In this document: one piece after another, positions 1-12,239 of the stretch
Layout of the letters: the number at the start of each line of letters is the position of its first letter
How positions within the stretch are numbered: the first letter of the stretch is position 1
DNA from: Gossypium raimondii
Lineage: Eukaryota; Streptophyta; Magnoliopsida; Malvales; Malvaceae
Direction: 5' to 3'
Length of the DNA: 64,000 nucleotides
Assembly (NCBI RefSeq): GCF_025698545.1
Contig: NC_068569.1
Span: 2,914,001-2,978,000, forward strand
Translations under genes and position numbers: made by a program
Notes under the pieces: generated by a model
Databases searched by the model: none
Seen by the model: the letters and a program-made list of their open reading frames with translations, nothing else
What the model was told of the DNA's origin: nothing

Positions 1-3000
1 TTGCAAATTTTCTCAAGCATTCTAGAAAAATAAAATTAAAAAGGTTAGATAGTATAAAGCAAATAGCAATTTGACATGGTGATGACAACGTGTTGAACAG
101 TGAAAGAACGCACAGAAATAACTAAAACCAATGCCCCAGTAATTGCAACAGCCACTCAACTAGAAAGGGCACCGTACCTGAGAACACTCATTTTTTGGTT
201 AACGGGGAAGTCTGAACCATCCAATGACCGCAAAATAATCAAGGGAATAAAGACACCAATTTCACCCTAAAATGGAATAAGATAAAAGTAGTCAAGCATG
301 AAGCAAAGATGTTGTCTATCACAGCAATAATGCTTTATTTGAAGGAACTAGCTTTCATAATCTCTAAAGATAATAATCATACTTTAAGACTCTCTCGATA
401 TCGCAACAAAAGCACAGAAAATATCCCAGTAGCATACTGCAACATAGAAATGCATAGTCAGAGAAAGATTCTCATAGCAGATTATTCTAAAACAGGATAA
501 AGAAAAGATATTATGTAGACACAGATAACCTGAAATATGACAGCGGATTGTGAAACTGAAGCCTGCAGCAAAGCAGATAGAAGATATGCTTTCACTGAAT
601 CAATTAAATGGAAGTTCTTTGTAAATGAATGGCTAACCCCTTCCAACAAACCCTGCAATACCATAAAGGCCAGAAAATATAATTAAGGATATTAGCTAAG
701 CTACCCATTCTTTATTACAGATAAATTTTAGCATTTTAAAACAATGAGTATATTTGAATTTCAGAGTTCCCTATCTATCCAATCTCAAATATGATGATGA
801 TCACGAATGCTTTCCCTGCCAATAATAAAGAATAAAAAAAGCAAATATATCCTTTTAACATAGAAAAAAAAAAATGAAGCATAAATAAAAATGACCCAAC
901 ATTGTTGGGACACCGCTGTGTTCTATTATCGGTTAAAATACTTGGGAAGTCCCTGTATTATAGGGACCGTATCAAATTAGCCCTCTATTATTAAATGGAT
1001 CAATTTAGTCCCTATACGATTAAAAAGAATCAAATAAGTCCAAATTGGTAACAAAGTCTATATAAAAAATGTTTTTAAAATTATATTTTTCAACTGCAAT
1101 TCAATTCCAAACAAAAGATTTCAGTCACAAAACCATAAAAACTTTAAATATATTAACTCTATTAAACAATAATTGACTTATTTTATACAATAAATGTTAA
1201 CTCTATTCCAGTTTGGCCTTATTTGATTCTTTTTAATAGTATAAGGGCTAAATTGATCCGTTTAATAATAGAGGGACTAATTTGATCAGGTCCCTACAAC
1301 AGAGGGACCTCTAAGGACATTCACCTTTATTATCCAAAGACACCAAACATTCTTATATAAATTAAATTCATAAAATTAACCTGAAGAAGCTCAAGAGACA
1401 GAATCTGTGTCTTGGTGTCATCAGTATCTTCCTTCTTGCTCATCTGGAAGAAAAAAACATTTCATGAAGGGAATCCTAGCAGAGACTTCAAAATGCAAAG
1501 AACAATTGGTGACAGTATAATTAGTACCTTGCAAAGGGTGCGGAACACTAGTAATGCATCACGTTTACCAAGACTCATGTTCTCAAGGTCAATCCCTCTG
1601 AGATAAGTTTCAAAAGAGTCAAGATAGCGAGCATCAACAAACAATTGCAACAAAAATGTCAGCCAAAGTAAGATACAAAAACTAGCAAACAGGGAAAAAT
1701 ACTTTGGCACATACCTCGTGATCTTTTTACCATTCTCAACATGCACAACATTGTCAAGAGCAGCCTCTAGACCCTATAAAACAATAAGTTCCATATTAAG
1801 AACCACAAAATCAAAAGAAAACTTCACTAAAGAAAACACCTAGCAAATGCTACAAAGGTTAAGGCCCACAAATCAAATGAATCAAAACAAATAACAGCAA
1901 ATAGAAGAAGGATGCACCTTGAGGTCAGCACCTCCAGCTAGTTTTTGAAGTTCCTCAATAGATGCAAATGTTGTATCCTTGACCCAGTTTAGTGCATCGC
2001 CTAAAGTCGTTCCATTGTCATTTTGGTCGCTTGAGGAAGCAGCTTCAGTATGATCTGCAGAACCGGATGAAGTAGGGACCTGAATTTCATGTAAGAAGCT
2101 ATTATCCTTTCCCAGATATAACATGGAGGCAAAAGATAGTTGAAAGCTTAGAGATAAAATTCCATACTACATCAGTCTCCATTCTCCTAAATAAGATGCT
2201 AATCATCTGTGTCAACATTGCCTTTGATGTTGCTTGGGTTATAGGGCTCTTGCTACAAATCCAAGCCACAAATTATGAGAATGACTTTAAGTTGGTGAAT
2301 AACTATCATTAACAAATATAAACACCACCTGTGAAGAGTAATATTGTAGCAGACTCTGATAATTCCAAGCAAAGGTTCCCCATGGACTGCAATTCCAATT
2401 AGAAAATTGCAACAAGACTCAGTTCATATACTAGACAAAGAACAAGATAAATAGATCCTGGACAATTTACCTCTGAACTTTGTCGATGCTACAGCAGTAA
2501 GAAGTACCTTCAGAACTTGCAGGATTGTACTGCAAATTGTTTTCTGGAATTAAAAAATGCGTAACAAGTGACATATGCTAAAAACAAGGTTAACAGACAC
2601 GAGAGCTCATACCTGTCAGTAGAAGAATTATCAACACAATTGCAAACCATATTCAGAATGTCTGTAAACAGAGGAACATTTTTACCACCATCTAAACCAG
2701 GATCTCCCTCCAGATGATCATAGGCAATTAGTTTCTGTTCTTATGAAATTACAGACCATGTCAGTAACATTATGCAAAAAATGAAGCATTTGAATTTCCA
2801 AAATCAAATTGAACAAAAATAGGGAGGTGGAGGTCCTTTCAGAATATAAATAACAAGCTTTCAGATGGATTATGTCTTCCCTTAATGCTATATAAAAAAC
2901 ATACAGAAGACTATTAAGCAGAAAATAAACATTGAAAAATTGTAAATCTAGAAAGAAAGCAACTACATACATGAAGACAATCCAAAGCTGGTTCAAGGAT

Positions 3001-4566
3001 TTTTAAGTTCTTAGTCTCGAATGCAAGTCGAAGAGGATTTAGAACAAGCTCCACCTCAGCCCCTTCCAAGGTGTATCCTGCATTTGCCAAGGCAGTTGTG
3101 ATGGTTCCACTAAGACCGGTTGGCTTACTAACATGCTGTGTATCCCCAGTGGAGCTACAAGTAAAACAAAAAAACAAAAATTGGAGGTCATCCATGAGGT
3201 AGCTATCTAGTTTTAGTTCTGAGGGAACTGCAAGTAAAACAAAAAACAAAAATTGGAGGTCATTGGTAATTGTTACAATATCAGACATGACCACATTACC
3301 GCAAATGATATCAATTCCACTTTAATTTTAACAAGGCCATTTAAAGTGTTGGCTGAATCTGACAAAGGCTATAGTGATGGGTAAAAACTTTAGCTCTGAA
3401 CTATAGGGAGCCTAAATAATTGTAAACAAATTGACCAAAAGACATAAAAAAAGGCTATTTCATTGGGTTTATATCTTGGATAAGAAACTAGGGCCGAGAA
3501 AAAGAGAGTAGCAGATTATAAGATTGTAAACAGAGTAAACCTTCCATCTCCAGGTCTAGGCTCGGTGGATGAAGAATGTTGATTCCTTTGTTTTGGACTA
3601 TCTGAGGAATGCAAAAATATAACAAAAAGTTAATAGGTGAAAACTGTGACCAACCAGCAACAATTTCAACATGAAATTACAGGAAACCTCATCATTACTC
3701 TCCCACCCTCCTCTTCTTAATGACTTCTTATTTCATGTAGCAACCCTATCAGCAAGATTGCCTTCTAGAGAATTAGTCAATCGGGGGAGAAGAAGAAACA
3801 ACATACTCCTAGACTCATCCATTTTAACAAGAAAAAGAACAAAGATAACTATCAATTTGTTTTTCATGGTTCTTTTATTATTCCCTTTGGATAAAAACAA
3901 GTTTGAAATACACAGATTTCCCCTACACATCCCTTCTAAAATCCATCAGACATGATAGAGAAAATCCTAATCATTTTGCTCATAGAAATGTAGAAGTACT
4001 TGATAGAAACATGAAGCTTCTTAATCAAATCTTAGAACAGATCATAACTTGTAAGTTCCACAACTACTCCAAAACCCTACTGTGTGTCCTAAGTACCATT
4101 CTAACTGCATTTTAAGTAATTTAATAGTTGAATGCGATTAAAAAGGAAGGAAAAACTCAAATAACTGAACAACAGCTAATGCTGTACAAAATTCAATAAA
4201 GCATGTTCCAGAGTCAGGAAATATGACTTTTTAAACTCGCATCGGTGTTTAAATTCACTGAAAATCAAAATTAGACTAACGAATAACAATAAGAAGAAAA
4301 CGTACTAAATGCAAAGAAATTATAATTAAAGCACAATTACCAGATAAAAGAAGATCAATAAAAATCGCAAGGCAAATTCAGCTTCGAATCCAAAGAAACA
4401 ATAAAAAGAGTAAAAGACAAAGATCCATGAAATATGAATTTAAAAAGAAACTACAGATCTGACCTAAATAAGTTTGAATAGCCTTTTGAAGATCAGGATT
4501 CTTTTTGGAGGAACATTCCTTGAGCATCGACTCGAATGCTCGACTCACAAATCCACCTGCCGCCAT
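1..4566 (-). CDS. BIG5: BIG5/MIN7-type ARF-GEF, N-terminal part (3' end beyond window)
   Basis: Large Sec7-family guanine-nucleotide exchange factor for ARF GTPases. The family acts at the trans-Golgi/early endosome in vesicle traffic, and Arabidopsis BIG5 is also known as MIN7/BEN1. Coding exons traced by frame-consistent GT-AG junctions: 4566-4464, 3601-3541, 3154-2971, 2734-2613, 2529-2471, 2386-2329, 2252-2171, 2079-1918, 1773-1715, 1597-1528, 1443-1381, 652-530, 436-383, 266-178 and 21 to the left edge. They join without a stop to about 436 residues, roughly a quarter of the usual 1,700-plus. Only the N-terminal DCB-type region is present; the catalytic Sec7 domain lies outside. The start at 4566 gives [18 protein letters not shown], matching the family N-terminus, and follows an A-rich context with a GCG second codon. 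Recognisable blocks are [17 protein letters not shown] and [19 protein letters not shown]. The introns contain a MITE and a duplicated acceptor. Identity as BIG5 rather than BIG1-4 rests on recognition of the N-terminus. Confidence 0.9.
947..1311. mobile_element. Long-TIR MITE in a BIG5 intron
   Basis: A segment of about 365 bp has terminal inverted repeats of about 95 bp. The left end AAGTCCCTGTATTATAGGGA pairs with a right end that reads AGGTCCCTCTGTTGTAGGGA on the other strand, and the similarity continues through ATCAAATTAG, CCCTCTATTATTAAA and AAAAAGAATCAAATAAG. It has no coding capacity and sits in the intron between BIG5 exons 1443-1381 and 652-530. I found no convincing target-site duplication, so the superfamily is open; long TIRs suggest a Mutator-type MITE. 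Confidence 0.7.
3158..3270. repeat. Direct repeat duplicating a BIG5 3' splice site
   Basis: A segment of about 35 bp starting CAAGTAAAACAAAAAA and running into AATTGGAGGTCAT occurs at 3158 and again at 3231 (73-bp period). On the minus strand both copies read as a pyrimidine-rich tract followed by ACTTGYAG, that is, two consecutive acceptors before BIG5 coding exon 3. Confidence 0.85.
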
Positions 4567-4860
4567 TTTATTCTTCTCTTCCCCGACGCTTGAGCGCAAT
4601 AGTTTCGGAGTTTCTCGCTCTCTCACCTAAAACGCAAAATCCATAGACCAAACAGATAAATTGGGCGCTTCTAGATCGTCAGAGGAAGAGGTAGGATCTG
4701 CGAATGTATACACACAAATAGAGAAATATATACATACATGTAAGGAAGAAGAAAGAGGAGACTTACACACAAATAGAGAAATATATACATACATGTAAGG
4801 AAGAAGAAAGAGGAGACTTACCACGCTTTATAAATTGCTCCGAGAGAGAAGAAATTGTAG
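4567..4860 (-). other. BIG5 5'UTR with a probable 5'UTR intron
   Basis: Upstream of the BIG5 start the minus strand shows a donor GTAAGT at 4821-4816 (exon ending CGTG at 4822). An acceptor TTTTAG at 4632-4627 lies about 60 nt before the ATG, so a 5'UTR intron of about 195 nt (4821-4627) is likely. The donor sequence is repeated 55 nt further in by a tandem duplication. The transcription start is not visible; the upstream limit given is approximate. Confidence 0.55.
4711..4820. repeat. Perfect 55-bp tandem duplication containing a splice donor
   Basis: Positions 4711-4765 and 4766-4820 are identical 55-bp copies beginning CACACAAATAGAGAAATATA. On the minus strand each copy carries a GTAAGTCTCC donor-like string (4821-4816 and 4766-4761), so the 5'UTR of BIG5 has two equivalent donors. 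Confidence 0.9.
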
Positions 4861-4869
4861 CGAAAACCC

Positions 4870-7270
4870 ATGAAGATGTGGAAAAGAAATAAGCAGATTT
4901 AGCGAATTGATTATATTTGCAGGAAAATGTTTAAAAGAGTATGCATTGTATGTGTTTACTGGGCTTTAGTTGCGATGAACCCGGACAATCCCGGATTTTG
5001 ATTGGGTTTGGCGTTAGGACTAATAACGGTCAGATTTGTCCTTTCGATCTTTGCTAAAATTGTTCTCTTTTTATTTTAATTCTATACAATTATTTTCACA
5101 ATATAGTACAAGAAATTAAATGTCAATTAATTTTGTTCGGAGCTAACACTTGTTTTGAGCGAATTTTTGAAGTGATGTGTATACTTTATAAGGGGTTTAT
5201 AGATTTCTCAATGATTGTTGATATTGTTGATTTTATCTTAAAATTTATCTTTTGATTTCGTAAAAAGTCTTTTAAGGTTTCTAGCACCTTACTCGACAAA
5301 GAAATATGAGCAGTTATCCTCTACGGGATTTGAATCTATGTCCCTCTATGACATTTGTAGGTAAGATGGGTGCATGCCTTTATATACGCTTCTACCGTAT
5401 AGATCCCATTGTTGAATTGGAAGACAAAAATTTAAATATTAAATTGAATATTTTGTTAACTTCCCCTAAACAAAAAGGTACTTTATATAAAATTTAATGT
5501 GTATCAATTTACTTCTAATTCTGATAAAATGGTAATCTACCAGTAACATTTAAAGGAAAAAGCATTTCTCTCTCCTATAAATTTCAATATGTATTGATTT
5601 ACTTTTAATTTCTAACAATATGGTAATGTATGTGTACTGTGTTTATCAATATTTAAAGAAAAACATAAGGGTCTGAAAATATATAGATCATATTTTCTTA
5701 AAATCAGTAAATTCTATATATTAGATTATAAAATTATAAAATTGATAATAATTTTTTTACTTTTAATAAACAAAAAGTGTTTATGACAGCTTTTTTTTTT
5801 TAAATTGCCACGTAAGTTATAATCTTTAATGCATAAACTATTAATTAATTGCCAACTATTTAATATACAATCAGATTAGTTGATAAATTTCACATAAGAC
5901 GTTGCTCTACTCATAAACTTTTACATAATTAAAAATATATATCAAACCATTTGCATCAATTACCCAAAAAAAAATAGAAAACTCAAATTTTGAACCCAGT
6001 TTCAAGCCCAAACCCCCTTGGATGGAATCATGGAATATTGACTTCGAATTCGGGCCAATAAAATGGGCTCAAGAGATGTAAAGAGTACTCGTTTCCAAAT
6101 TCTATTCGATTGACTCTTTTTATATGTATTTTTAGAAAAAGTAAAAATGAGGAGAGGAATTTCCTATACCGCGGAGGTGGAGGTGGAGGTGGAGATTCTT
6201 GATTATCTATCAACCACTTGCTTTTTTGTTTCCTAGCTTTTCCATTTTCACAATATATATATATATATAAAATACTCTCAACGAACCTAGTGAATTGGTC
6301 TAGAAAAAGGAACTATTGTAATTTTATTTATACCTCTTTAGTAAGTTATTATCTCACTGTCCAACTTTACTATTAGCTATATATATGTATACCACAGAGA
6401 AAAACAAATTCATTTTATTATTTTTTAAAATTTTTGACATTGGATTAAATTTATCACATTTTGATTTTAGTTGTCAAAATTTTAAGCTCCAACCTCTTTT
6501 TTTTTTAATTTCACTATAGATAAAAGTTTTTAAAATATATTATAAAACTTCCATGGAAGTAGTTTTGAATTACATTGGTATAAAATTTAATTAGTTGAAA
6601 TATTTATAACAATTGAATTTTAATTTTAATTTTATTAAAAATATGGATACTTTTACCCAGGTAGTTTAAATAGATGATACATATAGCATCTCTTAATTTT
6701 ATATGTAAATTATTTAAATTTTTTTAATGTGCAAAAGGAAACCCGAAAAAGGAAAAACTTTATATAAAGTGAATTATATATGTGCGGTCCAGAGAAATCC
6801 CTAAAAATTAATAACACTAATATTATTAAAAAATTAGCAATCAAAAGCTTCCTTGACCAAAGTCTTTGACTCGTTCATCCACTCATTGCAAAGCTATATT
6901 ATTAATATATACATATATAATTTTACATAGTTTTTTTTTTTAACTCAGAGATAATAGGCAATAGGCATGTTAGGAATACGAGAAAAATAACACAAGAAAA
7001 GAATAATATGTATTTCATTATATATACATACATCTATTCAAAGGATCAAGCTTTTAGAGTTTAGACCACTTGACTGTATTTTTTTTTCTTCTCTTCACTT
7101 TAGACTTCCCCAAAGAACAAAATTGACCCTTGTCCCTATACCCAAACCATCAACTGACTACTAAATATACAATAATTATTGCTCCAAGCTCTATCTCCAT
7201 GATGAATTGAGCAAATAATATGTTAAAAAGAAAAGAAAAAAAAAACTGTAGAAAATAGATGAAAGGACGT
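4870..7270. other. AT-rich intergenic DNA between BIG5 and the RING-H2 gene
   Basis: No coding sequence is supported. It contains a short (AT)n run near 6252-6270, a GGAGGT/GGTGGA-type microsatellite at about 6174-6196, and an imperfect direct repeat around 5497-5660 (GTATYRATTTACTTYTAATT). The proximal right end would hold the 3'UTR of the RING-H2 gene. Confidence 0.6.
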
Positions 7271-7273
7271 AGA

Positions 7274-7825
7274 TCAAGGCAGAAGATCGTCCCCGAATAG
7301 GTAAAGGAGTCGCTCGACGGCCCAACTAGGTTCATTCTTAGGCCACACCGAGCATTGTGAAGAAGTGAGTAAAGGGGCCCTGCACAGGGGGCAAGTCTTG
7401 TGATTGTTACTATCATCTTGATCATGATCATAATCATGATGGTCGTGATCTTGATCTTCATCATAGTCAACCCATCTGTCAATGCAATCTTTGTGGAACA
7501 CGTGACAACAGTTCCTCAATTCTCTGACCTCGTCACCTTCCTTCAGCTGATTCAAGCAGACTGCACACGTGTCAGAAACCCAAGGCACCCTTTCCTTAGC
7601 ATCTTCGAAGGTTGTCAACACCAGGCTGTCTCTAATCATTTGTGAAGAAACCAAAGAAGAAGAAGTGTTGTTTTGGGAGTCAGATGAAAAAATGAAACTA
7701 AATAAACTCGTGTCTTTAAACCTAAGAGCCCAAGACCAGACCCATCTTAAAACTGCTAAAACAACAGCTGTTTTGTAAAGAAGATGGGTTACAATTAGCC
7801 CTGGATCTTCTACAAAGAAACCCAT
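7274..7825 (-). CDS. RING-H2 E3 ubiquitin ligase, BRH1/RHA-like
   Basis: Single-exon gene of 183 residues. An N-terminal hydrophobic stretch (about residues 10-34) could be a membrane anchor. The RING-H2 core begins with CAVC and continues through NCCHVFHKDCIDRW to KTCPLCR, giving the C-C-C-H-H-C-C-C ligand order of RING-H2. Proteins of this group (BRH1, RHA1/2, XERICO-like) are small membrane-anchored ubiquitin ligases in hormone and stress responses. The arrangement NC.H.FH..C.DRW followed by KTCPLCR is closest to BRH1/RHA1. Between the sixth and seventh zinc ligands lies an Asp/His-rich insert of about 20 residues (DYDEDQDHDHHDYDHDQDD), longer than the short spacer usual there. The ATG at 7825 lies about 115 nt downstream of a TATA box. 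The exact subfamily is uncertain. Confidence 0.9.
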   Translation of the reverse strand: MGFFVEDPGLIVTHLLYKTAVVLAVLRWVWSWALRFKDTSLFSFIFSSDSQNNTSSSLVSSQMIRDSLVLTTFEDAKERVPWVSDTCAVCLNQLKEGDEVRELRNCCHVFHKDCIDRWVDYDEDQDHDHHDYDHDQDDSNNHKTCPLCRAPLLTSSQCSVWPKNEPSWAVERLLYLFGDDLLP

Positions 7826-7940
7826 TGAAGCAACGGAAAAAAAAAAACCAGCAATGAAAGGGAGAGAGAATGGAAAGTAATTGGCAAGAGAAAGGAAAGG
7901 AAAAAGAAAGGGGGGGAATTAGAGGAGCATCTGAGGGGAC

Positions 7941-7948
7941 TTATATAA
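7941..7948 (-). promoter_or_regulatory. TATA box of the RING-H2 gene
   Basis: The minus strand reads TTTTATATAAGTCC here, about 115 nt upstream of the ATG at 7825. The position and sequence fit a plant TATA box; the cap site would fall near 7910. Confidence 0.55.
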
Positions 7949-8149
7949 AAGTCAAGAGCCCAAGTGGGGCAGAGATAGTGGATTTCTTTGTTGGAATTTG
8001 TTGGTGTGTGAGTAAGCTTTGGAATAAAGGGAAGATAGAGAGGCAGGGGGAGGTCGAAGGGTCCAAGTGAGTGATTACGGCATTACGCCACCATCGGGTG
8101 CAATCGTGTAAGTCACAGCTCACAAGGACGGTGGTCGATTATCTCAAGT

Positions 8150-11100
8150 ATCTTTCAAAAAAGAATTTTGTGGTATTTAATTGGAAATATATATAAATTT
8201 TCTTTTAGAAAATATTATAAAAAAAGTTATCAAGACAAGGAGAAGTAAAAATATTGGGAGAGAACGCATTGGTTAGATTAGATCCAATAATTTATATAAT
8301 TATACATGGGCGGTTAAACACGTTATATTATATATAAGGTATTTATATTTATATAAATTTTATACATTATTTATTTGTATTTTGTTAGTATATTGATAAT
8401 ACATATTTTTATTCTACAAACAGTCTTAAAAATGATCATGTGTCTTTTTTTAATATTTATTTTTTACTATTATACTCTACTTTTATAAAATACTTATCAA
8501 TTCATTGATCCTAATTATGGTGTTAACTAAATATTATTTCATATTTTCATACGTACACATTAACTATTTTTAATGTTGTTTAAAGTTTTTGTATTTAAAA
8601 GGATTAAAGTGCAGCGTAGTGTATCGTATCATGAGAGATTGTGGATGTACTAAATGAATCTGGTGTTTGCTTTGTAAGGAATTAGGTAATGGAAAGTCTA
8701 TCAAAAGGTTGTCCAGCACTAACTACATTGTTTGCAACGATCAAATTTTTTCTTAAATGACAAGATAAAATAGAAAATTAATTTTTTTACGTGTCTGTTT
8801 TTTTTTAGTTACCAGATTCTTTGATTTTAAAACTATGATTCATTTCACTTTAACGTATTATTTAAATGTTTATTTGTTGAATGAGATAATAGTGATAATT
8901 AATTTTTTATTTTTTTAAGAGAAGTTTGTGAGGTATTGTTTGTTCAGAGTCATCAATTTTTTCAACAAATTTAGCATTGCCTTTAATGGGTGGCTTTTAG
9001 ATTCCGCCAAGAATTCAAGTGCCTGAAAAAGAGCTATAAGATGAGATGGCGGGTTCATGGAGTGAGAAAGTCTTGTGGTTGGATGTTTACCCATATATAG
9101 GGCACAAGTCCAAATTCCAGCAACAACAAATGTTGATTTTCTTGGTGGGTGGCCATGTCCATTCGCATGATCCTGCCTTTTCAAGCACCCGATGAGGCGA
9201 TCATATGCTTTATGAACCCGCTGCTTCTTTAGACACTTGGGTTTTCAGCAAAGTCGAGATACAAAACCCTCATTGGGAACAATACCAAATGTGTTGAGGG
9301 GTTCACCAGCTCTTAACAGGCAAAACTTCGCAAACTTCTACCGACGAAGTTGGTCACCCCACAATAGAATGAAGTTTGTAAAGTGTAGTCCGTTGGTGGA
9401 CCCTTTAATGGGTCTACATTGTCCCCAACAGGGGTTTTGTCTCTCAAATTTGTTAAGACCTTGAGTTCTCAATAAGACATGGCCTCAAAAGGCAACAAGT
9501 TCACAAAGTGGGAGTACCACACCAGGTGCTTGAGAATACAGACCATGTGGACGCACATGGTCACTCACTTAGGAAATCTCAACATATTACTCTTGGTGGG
9601 ATTTGAACTATTGCCAAATATATGACACTTATGAGTAATTATACCTTTTTTGTTGAGAGGAAGTTGATTCTGTCAAGAGAAATCTGTAAACTGTCGTTCG
9701 TCAAAAGCTAGTAAACTCCTCAACAAGTTGGTATTGTCCTTGGTGGGAGGGTTTATCTACTAACAGTTTGTGTTTTTGAAGAGACTGCAGGTTCATAGAG
9801 GATGATTAATTCGTTTGGATGCCTAATAAGGTGAACCATGCGCTCGGGCTCATAAGTTCACCTGACCTACAAATGTATATACCTCTTCAATTAAATGTAA
9901 AGTTATCAATAAAAAAAATAACACATGGCCTACAAGTGCCTCCGTTAGTACCTCTTTAAACCATGTAATCACCGATGGATACATTCTCTCTCAACACTAT
10001 TTCCCCCTCTCCAACTCTCTACACCCTTTCCTCCTCCACTTAAAACATGAAATACCACTCGTGGCTCTTGGCCCTACGAGTGCATCGTCGATATGAACGG
10101 TCTCCAAACTTCTAGGACATGTTTGTATCGACATTTCTAAATTGAAACATGTTTTCATATTACAGGATTTTGATCCAGGAAGAAATCAATAAAAAGATAA
10201 AATATTTCTCCATTTCAGCCGTGATTGAAGCTAAAAAAAGATGCTGGACTTATTTTACATGAAACTGTGTGCTTTTACTTTTTCTCCTTTAAAGAAAAAA
10301 TGAACTCACAAATTCGTTTAAAAATTAAAAATTGAATATGAATGATGTCTCATAACAATGTCTTAAAGTACAAAATATATAATGTAATATCGTGTATAAA
10401 TTTGTTTATTTACCTCTAACACTTTTTCATATTTAAATATATAAAATATATCAAAAGAAAGAAAAGAGATTGACCAAATCTTATTTATATGTATTCTCTA
10501 GCTTTAAGAGATCGTGTCAGTGTCAATTTTTATGATGTAGTGTTTACTTTCATAATAAAACGTAGAAACACATATTGTATAACTTATTGTAGTGATAAAA
10601 TATGAAACAAAAATATACTAGAACCGTTATTAAAAAATCCATGGAGGTTAAGATTATATTTATGCAGGCCGATGGACCCATCTTGTAGGTTAATTGAAAT
10701 GCTTTTCTCCGGCATGTGCTCTATTGGTTGCTGCCTCTTTATTTTGCCTGAATCTGATGTGTGCCCCAAGGCCTAAAGCATCCCATTCAACTCTAAAGGC
10801 ACCGACAAGGGAAAAAAAGAAAGGAAGGGCAATGAGGTAATAGTGACTCATTTTCAATCATCACACGAATCATCCATTAAGTAAAGAGCATAATAATTTT
10901 AGATTGTTAGGTAGAGGATAGGAAAATCTCATTCCAGCTATGTACGTAAAAACAAAGAAGATAGCTTTTGATTTTTCACTGACACGTTAGAAATGGCCCC
11001 CATCGAACGTGGGTTTCCACAATCCAAGTCAGATCCCACCCGGTCACTATAACAATGAGGGAAAAAATACATTAAAGAATGCATTAAAAATTTTAAAAAT

Positions 11101-11250
11101 TTTGGACAATAAAATCTTGGTACAACTGGTAAATACGGAGACTTTGGATAGTGAATATTTAGTATATGTTTATTTTCATGTGTGAATTCTAATCTTGTTA
11201 AGTAAAATTGTGTGAATTCTTAATTTATTCGTGTTATGATTATTTGTGTT
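8150..11250. other. Intergenic DNA, mostly AT-rich, with one less AT-rich block
   Basis: No gene is supported. Most is AT-rich. About 8990-9830 is noticeably less AT-rich and has no transposon termini or domains I recognise; short open frames there (89 and 75 codons) have no recognisable product. On the minus strand a stretch near 9590 reads TGTTGAGATTTCC, which resembles the start of plant TRIM-type LTRs, but no second LTR was found. Confidence 0.5.
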
Positions 11251-11804
11251 AAATTTAAAGGGTAAACTATTCCAACAGTCACTCAATTTTGGAGTAGTTT
11301 ACAAAACAGTCACTCAAGTTTCAATTCAGCCACTCAACTTTCGAAAAATAACAAAACAGTCACCACCATTTTCCGTTACAGACTTCCATTTTTCATCCCC
11401 CTATCCCATCCCTGTCCCTCTTCCCATAGTCCAACCCTCTTCCCCTAATTTGATTCTTTCCCTCTCCCCCACCATCCCTCCTCTTACTCCAATTCTCCCA
11501 CTCTCTTCCTCTCGAAAATCATTAAGTTTGCTGCTTTGGCCATCGGTAAGTGATTGAATTCCTTAATCCAAATTCTCTTTTTAATTCCAGGGCTAGGGTT
11601 TCATAGCTCTTTTTGTTGAAAACCCTAGTCTAATTCCACTTTCTAGGAAATTTGGAGTAGTTTCCCAATGAGGAATCATTGTCTCCATGCTTTAAAAGAT
11701 CCCAGATTTCGTGGAATTTTCAATAGATTATTTGCTTTGATTTTGATTTTGATTTTCCTACTCTACACCCGGGTTGATTTATTAAGAAACCTTCAATTCG
11801 CCAG

Positions 11805-12107
11805 TTGTCTCGGTTTATTAACCATGTGACTCGAGGACCTGGTTTCACTAATGGGTGTGATCATTTTAGTGTTATTCATACAAAAAACAGTGAACTTGAT
11901 GCAAATTCATCAAATTTAGCTGATAAGAATGCTCAAGAGAATGATTTGAGCATAAGCTTGAGCAACCCTGCTTTGTGTTATGGATTGTTTAATCATAAGG
12001 GTTTTGTTAATCCATGTGAGTTCTTGAAAGCTCATCCCCAATGTTATTCGGATGGTTCTTTGATTACATTAAGTTTTTCTATTGTGGTTGTGAAGAATTT
12101 AGGATAG
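11805..12107 (+). pseudogene. Gene fragment inside the MULE (captured 5' exon?)
   Basis: A 100-codon open frame inside the MULE, lacking domains I recognise. The frame is open upstream of its first ATG. Balanced composition and ordinary codon use (GFTNGCDHFSVIHTKNSELD) make it look like real coding sequence rather than AT-rich noise. The preceding 11540-11800 resembles a 5'UTR/intron plus a leader (AGGGCTAGGGTTTC). It may be the captured 5' end of a host gene, perhaps for an organelle-targeted protein. Product unknown. Confidence 0.35.
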
Positions 12108-12239
12108 CAGAGTATGTGGTAAAATAGGGACAAATACAGGTGAAATGGGTCTTAATAGTGTGTTAGGTGGTGCAATTTTTATTAGTTGTGTTTTTGTAGG
12201 GACTATCTCCCTTTGTGTAGAAGAGAAGAGGATCCAGAT

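Noticed and set aside
7400..7645. 81-codon plus-strand frame
   Set aside because: It is antisense to the RING-H2 coding exon, including its Asp/His repeat, and has no features of its own.
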